From Vibrio sp. LaRot3 (GTDB lineage Bacteria > Pseudomonadota > Gammaproteobacteria > Enterobacterales > Vibrionaceae): DNA of 64,000 nt. A model generated the notes under the pieces. The model saw only the letters and a program-made list of their open reading frames with translations. It was not told the DNA's origin and ran no database searches. The translations under genes and the position numbers were made by a program. The stretch is from NCBI RefSeq assembly GCF_027587025.1, contig NZ_JAPPTI010000001.1, forward strand, positions 1,420,457 through 1,484,456. Reading direction: 5' to 3'. Shown in pieces: positions 56,948 to 64,000 of the stretch (positions within the stretch are counted from its first letter, which is position 1; the number at the start of each line of letters is the position of its first letter).

Positions 56948-58081
56948 TTAGCCTAGTAGGCTTAGTGCAGAGTTTGGCGCTTGCTTAGCTTGAGCCAAGA
57001 TAGAGCTTGAAGCTTGAGAAAGAATTTGCGACTTAGTTAGTGCAGTTGTTTCTTTCGCGAAGTCAGTATCTTTGATACGGCTCTTAGATGCGTTCACGTT
57101 TTCGTTGATGTTATCAAGGTTGTTGATTGCATGCTCGAAACGGTTTTGGAAAGCACCCAGTTCAGCACGGTGGCTATCTACGTATTGTAGCGCTGCGTCA
57201 ACAACTGCTACTGCTTCTTGAGCGCCACCAACTGATGTTACGTCGATAGTATCTACAGTCTTGTCACCAGATGCTGCCATACCTAGGTCAGTAGATAGTG
57301 CACCAGATAGTGTTACAGCGCCGTCTACTTTGTTTTGACCAGCGAATAGCTGAAGTTTACCGTCTTCGTTTACAGAAGCTTTAACGAAATCTTGTTGACC
57401 GTTAATGTAGGTTGCAACTTCTTCGATATCGTCGCCTTCTTTAGCATCGATAGAGATAGTTTGTGCAGTACCAGATACATCGTTAAATGCCATAGTGATG
57501 TTTTGAGTACCAGCAGCAACCGTCCAATCAGAACCTTTAGAGTTCGCAGCTGCGTAGCTTGAACCACCCATGCCAGCATTGTCACTACGCATGTCGTTTA
57601 GTGTAAGCATTACTGCTTCACCGTTGTCCGCACCAATCTGCATAGATTTAGTTTCGAACGTACCGTTTAGTAGTTTGTTACCACCGAAAGAAGTTGTTTC
57701 AGCGATACGGTTCAATTCGTCGTTCAGTGCTGTCACTTCTTCTTGAATCGCAACACGCTCAGATTTTGAGTTAGAGCCGTTTGCAGATTGTAGAGATAGG
57801 TCACGCATACGTTGCAGGATGTTCGTAGTCTCGTTCATCGCACCTTCAGCTGTTTGTGCGATAGAGATACCGTCGTTCGCGTTACGTACTGCTACGTCTA
57901 GGCCGCGGCTTTGAACGTTTAGACGGTTAGAGATTTGAAGACCAGCTGCGTCATCTTTTGCGCTGTTGATTTTCGAACCTGAAGACAAACGCTCCATTGA
58001 AGTTTGTTGTGAGTTTGTCGCTTGATTTAGGTAACGCTGAGCTGTCATTGCTGAAACGTTAGTATTTACATTCACTGCCAT
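56948..58081 (-). CDS. flaB: Flagellin FlaB
   Basis: This is the second polar flagellin, 377 aa, with the same D0/D1 frame as FlaA ([40 protein letters not shown]) and a divergent central region (about 175-280, [17 protein letters not shown]). The C-terminus is NSALSLLG. It has its own sigma-28 promoter and terminator, and a strong GGAGAAATCACC before the ATG. Codon use appears highly biased toward frequent codons, as expected for a heavily expressed protein (visual impression only). Confidence 0.93.
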
Positions 58082-58163
58082 GGTGATTTCTCCAATTGAT
58101 TTTCCGATGTTTCCGGTTTCCGACGTCTCGGAAAACCAAGTAGTTCTCTCAAAGTTACTTTCT

Positions 58164-58190
58164 TTAACGGCGCGGTTTTGGAAACCTTTA
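58164..58190 (-). promoter_or_regulatory. Sigma-28 promoter of flaB
   Basis: On the minus strand TAAAGGTT-N11-GCCGTTAA is the same element as before flaA, about 85-110 bp upstream of the start codon. Confidence 0.9.
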
Positions 58191-58332
58191 GTATTTTTTT
58201 AAGTTTTTTTTGAAAAAAGTCTGTTTGGCGAGAAAGGTGTGACGAAAAGGATAAAAACAATAAAAAGTGCATATTTCTGCTAAAGCTTTCCTTCGTTAGG
58301 TCGATACCATTCTCTTTTTCGAGAATTTATCT

Positions 58333-59466
58333 CTATCCCAGCAACGTCAAAGCCAAATTAGGCGCTTGTTTTGCCTGCGCGAGTATTGATGTACTTACTT
58401 GCTGCAAAATTTGCTGCTTAATCATCTGTGTGGTTTCTTTTGCGTAGTCAGTATCTTTGATACGGCTATTCGACGCCGCTAAGTTTTCATTGATATTGCT
58501 TAGGTTATTAATCGCATGACCAAAACGGTTCTGCATTGCACCCAGCTCTGCGCGGTGGCTATCGACATATTGCATCGCAGTATCTAATACCGCCACTGCT
58601 CGTTGCGCGCCACCAGCACTGGTTATATCAATATTATCAACCGCTTCATAACCCGCTGTATTAAGTTGAAGCTGATTTGCTAAAGAGCCAGAGAAGTTAA
58701 TCGTGCCCGACGTTTCTTTTCCCGCCATGAAGATCTGTAACTGACCCTCTTCATTCACTGACGCCGATATTTTGTCTGTTTGACCATTAATATAAGTGGC
58801 TAGTTCTTCGATATCGTCGCCGACCTTAGCCTCTACATTGATTGTCTGTTGCACGCCTCTTGCGTCAGTATAAGTCATATCCAACTGCTGCTGACCCGAT
58901 GAAACCTGCCATGTAGAATCGGCTTTCGCGTTAGCAATATAACTAAAGCCCCCCATCGCAATATCATCAGTACGCATGTTTTTTAATGTCAGTTGAACCG
59001 CTTCACCTGAACTTGCGCCAATTTGAAATGCTGAATTTTCAAACGAACCATTGAGCAATTTTCGACCACCAAAAGAGGTCGTTTCAGCGATTCTATTCAA
59101 TTCATCATTCAAAGCGCTCATTTCTTCTTGTAACGCTTGACGCTCTGCAGAACTGTTTGCGCCATTTGCTGACTGCAAAGAAAGATCACGCATACGCTGC
59201 AATATATTGGTCGATTCATTCATCGCCCCTTCTGCAGTTTGCATGATAGAGATCCCATCATTGGCATTACGCATCGCCACATCTAGACCACTCATTTGAG
59301 TTTCAAGACGATTAGAGATTTGTAAGCCGGCAGCATCATCTTTGGCGCTATTAATACGACTCCCTGAAGAGAGTCTCTCCAAGGATTGGTTCAACAACTC
59401 TGTCGCATTGCTCAAGTGGCGCTGCGCGGTCATTGCAGAAACATTGGTATTAACGGTAATCGTCAT
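58333..59466 (-). CDS. flaF: Flagellin FlaF
   Basis: This is the third polar flagellin. The start is placed at the ATG at 59466 ([20 protein letters not shown]), giving 377 aa like its neighbours; the frame could extend four codons to 59478. D0/D1 are conserved ([20 protein letters not shown]; ending LALTLLG). The central part (about 175-280) is the most divergent of the three ([17 protein letters not shown]). It has a sigma-28 site with a one-base-short spacer. I saw no terminator with a T run after it. Confidence 0.92.
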   Translation of the reverse strand: MTITVNTNVSAMTAQRHLSNATELLNQSLERLSSGSRINSAKDDAAGLQISNRLETQMSGLDVAMRNANDGISIMQTAEGAMNESTNILQRMRDLSLQSANGANSSAERQALQEEMSALNDELNRIAETTSFGGRKLLNGSFENSAFQIGASSGEAVQLTLKNMRTDDIAMGGFSYIANAKADSTWQVSSGQQQLDMTYTDARGVQQTINVEAKVGDDIEELATYINGQTDKISASVNEEGQLQIFMAGKETSGTINFSGSLANQLQLNTAGYEAVDNIDITSAGGAQRAVAVLDTAMQYVDSHRAELGAMQNRFGHAINNLSNINENLAASNSRIKDTDYAKETTQMIKQQILQQVSTSILAQAKQAPNLALTLLG

Positions 59467-59499
59467 GAATGCATACAACTCTATTTGGGATTACTCTCT

Positions 59500-59525
59500 G
59501 TATCGGCAAGAGTTGGATTTCTTTA
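59500..59525 (-). promoter_or_regulatory. Sigma-28-like promoter of flaF
   Basis: On the minus strand TAAAGAAA-N10-GCCGATAC resembles TAAAGTTT-N11-GCCGATAA, with a good -10 but a spacer one base shorter than in flaA and flaB, which may weaken it. Confidence 0.7.
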
Positions 59526-59548
59526 GTTTAAATTGTTCACTAAACGAC

Positions 59549-59574
59549 AAAGCCGAGCACTATGGCTCGGCTTT
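59549..59574 (-). terminator. Intrinsic terminator of the DyP peroxidase gene
   Basis: AAAGCCGAGC-N6-GCTCGGCTTT, followed leftward by TGTCGTTT, separates the peroxidase gene from flaF. Confidence 0.75.
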
Positions 59575-59598
59575 ATAATTCACAGCAGGTGATATCGA

Positions 59599-60501
59599 TT
59601 ATTTCACAGCAAGCGCTTGTAGCATTTCGTTACTAGGAGCGAAGAAATAAGCGCCTGTCACCGCATGGGTAAAGCGAAGCATTTGGTCCGTCTTGCCATC
59701 TGTTGCACCGTACATGCTTTCTAGCATCGCTTTAAAATTGTGCAGCGTATTACAGTAAGCAATAAACAGCAGACCATGATCACCACTTGCGCTGCCATAA
59801 GGCAAGCTATGGCGAACAATCTTAAGGCCTTTGCCTTCTTCTTTAATATCCACACGCCCAACGTGAGATTGCGCAGGAACATCATCTAGCTCGATAGAAT
59901 CTGGCTTCGTGCGGCCAATCACTTTTTCTTGCGCTGAAATGTTCAAACGATTCCATGCCGGCAGATTATGCACAAAACGTTGCACCATCACGTAAGACCC
60001 ACCAACAAACTCACCTTGAGGAATGATCGCAACTTCTTCACGTACCGCCTCTTTCGGGTTCTCTGTACCGTCAACAAACATGGTCATATCGCGTGAGTCT
60101 AGGTAACGGAAACCTGCAGTTTCATCGACCACTTCCACATCGTCTGCAATCTCACTTAATAGGTTGCGCAGTGTATAGAAGTGCAAATCATGGCGATTTG
60201 AATGAAGGTGAATCAACACATCAACGTCTGTACTTGGCGCAACCACATCGCCCTCACCTAGTACAGGAAACTCAATAAGCTCTGCTGGCATCGTTTGATT
60301 TAACATCGCCCAACATTGGTGTGTGAATGCAATCGAAAGGGTTAAGTTCGCATCTGGTTGCTGCTCATTTAACTCCGAAACCAACTGCGGTAATGCTTGA
60401 AGTTGGTTAATGACTTGCTGTGGATTCTGCTTAATTTTTAGCAGCGTGTACTGCGCAAATGGTCCTGCTTCAGGAAGAATTGCCGTTTGAGGGTGTGACA
60501 T
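59599..60501 (-). CDS. YfeX-type DyP heme peroxidase
   Basis: This is a 300-aa dye-decolourising peroxidase without a signal peptide, so cytosolic like E. coli YfeX. The distal aspartate is Asp144 in FVDGTENP (equivalent to GxxDG), the proximal heme ligand His213 in QSHVGRVD and the distal arginine Arg231 in VRHSLPYG. YfeX-type enzymes oxidise porphyrinogens and are proposed to act in heme handling; the physiological substrate is uncertain. Upstream on the same strand is a DUF2919 gene (yfeZ-like), recalling the yfeX-yfeY-yfeZ neighbourhood of E. coli, without yfeY. Confidence 0.93.
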   Translation of the reverse strand: MSHPQTAILPEAGPFAQYTLLKIKQNPQQVINQLQALPQLVSELNEQQPDANLTLSIAFTHQCWAMLNQTMPAELIEFPVLGEGDVVAPSTDVDVLIHLHSNRHDLHFYTLRNLLSEIADDVEVVDETAGFRYLDSRDMTMFVDGTENPKEAVREEVAIIPQGEFVGGSYVMVQRFVHNLPAWNRLNISAQEKVIGRTKPDSIELDDVPAQSHVGRVDIKEEGKGLKIVRHSLPYGSASGDHGLLFIAYCNTLHNFKAMLESMYGATDGKTDQMLRFTHAVTGAYFFAPSNEMLQALAVK

Positions 60502-60625
60502 TATTTGCTCCTCAGTTGTTATTGTATTTTTGCTCAGTGTAATTGTTATTTCAGCTTAGATATTGATTATGATCAGGCGCATCACTGTTGTTTGAGCGCC
60601 TAACTGAATTTACTTATACGTTTAC

Positions 60626-61084
60626 TTAGTCGGTATTTGACTTAAAACAGTCAGAGACGGTTTTACTTTGATAGAGATAAATCGAAAACCATAAAAGTGC
60701 CAACATGATCATGCCATTTACCCAACTGAACGCCCCCGCCTGTAGATAGACGTGATACAAACTTTGCCCGAGTTGGATAATCGTTATCACTAGAGTCACT
60801 GGTTTGGCTAACCACTTTACTAAATTCACTGCCCAACGACGCTCTGGTGAGCGTAAACCAATCAGCCACATAAAGAGAATACTTGGTACACCCATGGCAA
60901 GGCCTAAATAAAGCATGTGGTAATCAGGATAGACATAATTGAGGATTTTATCACCACTGTTACGAGTGACTCCTACGGCAATAAAAACGATCCAGGCTCT
61001 CGCGAGCAGCAACCACCCTAGCCAAAGCCACTTTGGTGCTTGGAGAAAACCGTTTTTATCGTATGCTTCAATGGCGTAACGCAT
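60626..61084 (-). CDS. DUF2919 (YfeZ-like) inner-membrane protein
   Basis: This is a 152-aa protein with four hydrophobic segments (LWLGWLLLARAWIVFIAVGV, then MLYLGLAMGVPSILFMWLIG, and two more near 95-145). It matches the DUF2919 family of unknown function. It lies 124 bp before the DyP peroxidase gene, the same association as yfeZ with yfeX in E. coli. No motif suggests a substrate. Confidence 0.8.
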   Translation of the reverse strand: MRYAIEAYDKNGFLQAPKWLWLGWLLLARAWIVFIAVGVTRNSGDKILNYVYPDYHMLYLGLAMGVPSILFMWLIGLRSPERRWAVNLVKWLAKPVTLVITIIQLGQSLYHVYLQAGAFSWVNGMIMLALLWFSIYLYQSKTVSDCFKSNTD

Positions 61085-61148
61085 ATCTCGCCTGCGATAT
61101 AGAAAGGAAAACAGCCATTACTTTACTCAAATTTGGTTAGCTTGCTAC

Positions 61149-61667
61149 TCATTGATGAAAATATTCTGCAAATCTTGCCTGCCAACTCTTTGCATCAAGT
61201 TGCCCCACGTGTTTATAAACAATCTCACCTTGACCATTAACTAAGAAAGTCACCGGCACGACCGTTACCGAAAGCTGATCAGACAACTCTCCCTTAGGGT
61301 CGTAAATAACATGCTGAAAAGGGTTACCCATTTGATTAAGAAAATGAATGGCCGATGAGCGCTTGTCTCGGTAGTTAACCCCTATAATGGGGATACCTTG
61401 TGCATTTAACTCTTCGATAAAACCATGCTCTGCCCGGCAGTAACCACACCATGACGCCCAAACATTAATTAACTGCATATCGTGGCTGATTAAATCTTGT
61501 AACGACAACGCTTGTGGAGAGTGCAGCTCTTTAACATCGATGGTTGGTAAACGCTGCGTAGAAGCAGACAACTGAGGCCCTAAGTTACCTTGGCGAACAC
61601 CGACAACAAGCACCACAGAAAAAACTAGCGTCATCACCAATACCAAGACAATTTTTTTCATGCACAT
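61149..61667 (-). CDS. TlpA/DsbE-like membrane-anchored thioredoxin
   Basis: This is a 172-aa protein with an N-terminal anchor (KIVLVLVMTLVFSVVLVVGV) and a periplasmic thioredoxin fold. The redox site is Cys74-Gly-Tyr-Cys77 in WASWCGYCRAE, and the cis-proline is in TVVPVTFLV. It resembles CcmG/DsbE and TlpA, but no cytochrome c maturation genes are nearby, so the partner is unknown. Translation may start at the ATG at 61667 or at the in-frame ATG two codons later. It is probably a reductant fed by DsbD (inference). Confidence 0.85.
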   Translation of the reverse strand: MCMKKIVLVLVMTLVFSVVLVVGVRQGNLGPQLSASTQRLPTIDVKELHSPQALSLQDLISHDMQLINVWASWCGYCRAEHGFIEELNAQGIPIIGVNYRDKRSSAIHFLNQMGNPFQHVIYDPKGELSDQLSVTVVPVTFLVNGQGEIVYKHVGQLDAKSWQARFAEYFHQ

Positions 61668-61804
61668 CTCTCGCAGTCATTCATCACTTTAGTAATACCC
61701 CATCTTAAAGTGGCATTTCTAATCTCAATTACAGGAACGCGAAGCAGACCAACAAACTACCCCATGGTAGACTGGCAAATATCAGGAATAATGAAGACGT
61801 TACA

Positions 61805-62143
61805 ATGAAACAGAAAGTTGTCCCATCAGAGCAAACTCAACAAGAAGCAATGAAAATAGCCAAAGCAACCCAAAAACCCGGCCAAACCAAAGAGCAGACC
61901 AAACTGGTTGCCCAAGGTATAGAAAAAGGCATTGCTCTATACAAAAAACAGCAAAAAGAGAAATCGCGCCAAGCAGATAAAGCGAAGAAGAAAATAAAAA
62001 AACAAAGACAAGCAGAAAACGCCGACAATATGGAAGTCGCAATAACTGAACCTCGGATGACGACCAAATCCTCTAAGCTTCCTTGGATACTTTTGGCACT
62101 CAGCTGGATCGGGTTTGCGGTTTATTTCGGGTTTTCCAAATAA
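61805..62143 (+). CDS. DUF2956 family small membrane protein
   Basis: This is a 112-aa protein with a lysine/glutamine-rich N-terminal two thirds (KKQQKEKSRQADKAKKKIKK) and a single C-terminal membrane helix (about 90-110, LPWILLALSWIGFAVYFGF). I recognise it as DUF2956, a short family in Vibrio and relatives with unknown function. It is divergent from the thioredoxin gene, and a leftward terminator lies after it. Confidence 0.8.
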   Translation: MKQKVVPSEQTQQEAMKIAKATQKPGQTKEQTKLVAQGIEKGIALYKKQQKEKSRQADKAKKKIKKQRQAENADNMEVAITEPRMTTKSSKLPWILLALSWIGFAVYFGFSK

Positions 62144-62144
62144 A

Positions 62145-62177
62145 TAAAAAAAGCCAACAGCGATTAAAACTGTTGGC
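62145..62177 (-). terminator. Intrinsic terminator of the chemotaxis receptor gene
   Basis: GCCAACAG-N9-CTGTTGGC is followed leftward by T7, so it terminates the chemotaxis gene arriving from the right rather than the DUF2956 gene. Confidence 0.85.
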
Positions 62178-62262
62178 GAGAGCGAGTAGATTATAGCCCT
62201 CAAAATCAGGTGTACAATATAAACTTGGGGGCATTTATATTATCCACCTGACGCATGTCCGT

Positions 62263-64000
62263 TTAGCTCTTCAAAATAAACGTATCACTCAAAGCTCTAA
62301 GATCTTCCCCAATTCTAGCTAACTCCTTACCTGCTTCCTCTGTTTGTTGTGAAGCTAGTGACGTTTGCTCAACAACCCCTTGTATCGTGTTCATTCGTGT
62401 ACTTACTTCTTCTGCTACAGTACCTTGCTCTGTAACAGCTTGATGAGCCTGTGCACTCATATCGGTAATCTGACCAATTTCCGTCGAGATCGAAGTCAAC
62501 GAGTTATTCACTTCTTCTGTTTGAATCACCATTGCCGATACCTGTGTCTTGCTTTCAACCATCTTATCAACGGCAGATTCGGCCCCAGACTTCAAGTTGT
62601 CGATCATTTTTTCGATTTCCACTGTCGAATTTTGTGTTTTTTGTGCTAATGAACGAACCTCATCAGCAACAACAGCAAAACCGCGCCCATGATCACCCGC
62701 TCTAGCCGCTTCAATTGCAGCATTTAAAGCCAGTAGATTAGTTTGATCTGATATATTTTTTATTACATCGAGAATAGATACAATATTCTCACTATCTACA
62801 CGAACGGATTGAATCACTTGCTCTGATGCATTGATAGCTTCAGCTAACTCGTTCATACCAGTGACAGTTGCGATAACGAGGTTATTCCCTTTTTTGGCTT
62901 CTTCATAAGCAAGGTTTGCTGACTGTAGAGTATTTTCTGCTTTCAATGCTACTTCATGCGCTGATGCACTCATCTCCGTCATTGCCGTTGCAACTTGCTC
63001 AATATCTTGTTGTTGTGCAACAACACCGTTACTCGTTTCATTGGTCAAAGCAGATAGCTCTTCGGACGAAGTCGCTATATATGAAATGTTGTCTTTCATC
63101 CCTCCGATCATATCCCGTAACCGTTTAGCCATATCACTAGTAGCATTTGCTAGTATACCCAACTCATCTTTTCGTTCAGTAGATAAGCTAACATCCAAAT
63201 CTCCATCAGCGATTTTCTGGATACCATCCACACAGTTAGATAACGGTAATACAATAGAACGACTCATTAGATAGGATATTCCGCCTCCGAAAAGAACAGC
63301 CAAAGTCGCGATTGAAAAGTTCATCAAAACCATCTGATCACCACTTTCATCAAGGTTTATTTGTGCTTGAACTCTCAACGCTTCAGCTAAGTCCTCTATT
63401 TCGATAGTATTTTTAGCTAATAAAAGTCCATCTTTTTCTGACTTCCTTTGCACTTCTACATATTGATTAAACGATACACTATAATAAGAAATTAATTTAA
63501 TTAATGCACTTTCATCCTCCCCAGAAAATGTAGAAGACGTTAGCTTTTTCATTTTACTAACAATTTCATTTATTTCTGTTATATACTCTATATTTTTAGA
63601 TATCACATAGTTTTTTTCTGCTCTCCTTGCTTCCAACATATATTTTATCAGTCTATTGGAATCATCTGCTCTATCGATAAGACTATGTGCACTACTTTGA
63701 TATATATTTCGTTCTTGATTTAGCAGTCCATATAATTCTTTTTTAGCCTTTTGCCTATGCATATCAAAGGCATCATCAACATCTCTAGCAGAATCTCTCA
63801 TTCCGTCAGATAATTTGTCTAAAACAACTAAATTTCCAGCATAAGACAGTAAAGCAGTTTCATGTTTTGATATATTATCTATTATTTTATTAATTGCTAT
63901 TTTTTCTGGCCCATCCGATTCTTCTTTCGCAATCTTAACCAACCAGTTATTAATATCGCTCAAAATCTCTATTACTTTCTCACGATATTCGACATTATGT
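62263..64000 (-). CDS. Methyl-accepting chemotaxis protein (partial, N-terminus outside window)
   Basis: The frame stays open to the right edge, about 579 codons, and the apparent start at 63963 is only an in-frame TTG, so the first membrane helix is missing. What remains is a helical ligand-binding region with [14 protein letters not shown], a pattern seen in HBM/4HB-type sensors. A second membrane helix follows (around plus positions 63260-63335), then HAMP ([20 protein letters not shown]) and the MCP signalling domain, whose hairpin tip is [27 protein letters not shown]. The ligand is unknown. The sensor part is visibly more AT-rich than the signalling part. No C-terminal CheR-tethering pentapeptide is seen. 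Confidence 0.93.
   Translation of the reverse strand, partial: HNVEYREKVIEILSDINNWLVKIAKEESDGPEKIAINKIIDNISKHETALLSYAGNLVVLDKLSDGMRDSARDVDDAFDMHRQKAKKELYGLLNQERNIYQSSAHSLIDRADDSNRLIKYMLEARRAEKNYVISKNIEYITEINEIVSKMKKLTSSTFSGEDESALIKLISYYSVSFNQYVEVQRKSEKDGLLLAKNTIEIEDLAEALRVQAQINLDESGDQMVLMNFSIATLAVLFGGGISYLMSRSIVLPLSNCVDGIQKIADGDLDVSLSTERKDELGILANATSDMAKRLRDMIGGMKDNISYIATSSEELSALTNETSNGVVAQQQDIEQVATAMTEMSASAHEVALKAENTLQSANLAYEEAKKGNNLVIATVTGMNELAEAINASEQVIQSVRVDSENIVSILDVIKNISDQTNLLALNAAIEAARAGDHGRGFAVVADEVRSLAQKTQNSTVEIEKMIDNLKSGAESAVDKMVESKTQVSAMVIQTEEVNNSLTSISTEIGQITDMSAQAHQAVTEQGTVAEEVSTRMNTIQGVVEQTSLASQQTEEAGKELARIGEDLRALSDTFILKS

Noticed and set aside
1..64000. CRISPR arrays, prophage, integron or IS elements
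   Set aside because: I saw no spaced direct repeats, integrase, transposase or terminal inverted repeats; the only tandem DNA repeats are inside hubP and are coding.

Overview
The window looks like a chromosomal segment of a marine Vibrio (Vibrionaceae, Gammaproteobacteria). The evidence is the polar-flagellum locus in the Vibrio order (three flagellins, flaG, fliD, flaI, fliS, flrA, flrB, flrC, fliE-J, fliK-R, flhB), a HubP-type giant FimV, an asd2-type aspartate-semialdehyde dehydrogenase and Vibrio-typical small families (DUF2956, YfcL). Base composition is moderate throughout. I saw no IS element, integrase, tRNA, rRNA or CRISPR array, so this is mostly core genome with a few accessory inserts. 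The species cannot be named from the sequence alone.

Layout, left to right. (1) 1-2496: the N-terminal part of a secreted-propeller/Y_Y_Y sensor protein, cut by the left edge. (2) 2649-5182: the zinc importer znuA / znuCB, divergent around a Zur-like palindrome. (3) 5255-11176: purF, cvpA, dedD, folC, accD and truA, all leftward and in the enterobacterial order, with a PurR-like operator in front of cvpA. (4) 11310-20264: hubP/fimV (1718 aa, with twelve near-identical 40-residue repeats), asd2, pdxB and fabB, again leftward. The fabB 3' UTR resembles the source of the FarS small RNA. (5) 20393-34345: mnmC, yfcL, epmC, aroC, prmB and smrB keep the order seen in E. coli, but accessory genes sit between them: a serine hydrolase, a flavin reductase, an exported LruC-domain protein with a partner lipoprotein, a TRIC-type channel and a DUF885 lipoprotein.

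(6) 34399-59466: a 25-kb leftward flagellar block. It encodes the export gate (FlhB, FliR, FliQ, FliP, FliO), the switch (FliN, FliM, FliG), FliL, hook-length control (FliK), the export ATPase complex (FliJ, FliI, FliH), the MS ring and rod junction (FliF, FliE), the regulators FlrC/FlrB/FlrA, the filament cap and chaperones (FliS, FlaI, FliD, FlaG) and three flagellins. Sigma-54 (-24/-12) sites can be read before flrB, fliE and fliK, and sigma-28 sites before each flagellin. This matches the Vibrio hierarchy FlrA -> FlrBC -> sigma-54 operons -> FliA/sigma-28 -> flagellins. FlrA keeps the two arginines tied to c-di-GMP inhibition in V. cholerae. (7) 59599-62143: a YfeX-type DyP peroxidase, a DUF2919 protein, a TlpA/DsbE-like thioredoxin and a DUF2956 protein. 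(8) 62263-64000: a methyl-accepting chemotaxis protein whose N-terminus lies beyond the right edge.

How it fits together: HubP marks the cell pole where the flagellum from block 6 is built, and the chemotaxis receptor at the right end feeds the switch proteins FliM/FliN. The metabolic blocks (purine, folate, malonyl-CoA, unsaturated fatty acid, pyridoxal phosphate, lysine/threonine precursor, chorismate) are ordinary housekeeping. The least explained items are the LruC-domain/lipoprotein pair, the expandable repeats in hubP, an inverted repeat enclosing the flrB promoter, and an NPEH rather than NPTH cleavage site in FlhB.
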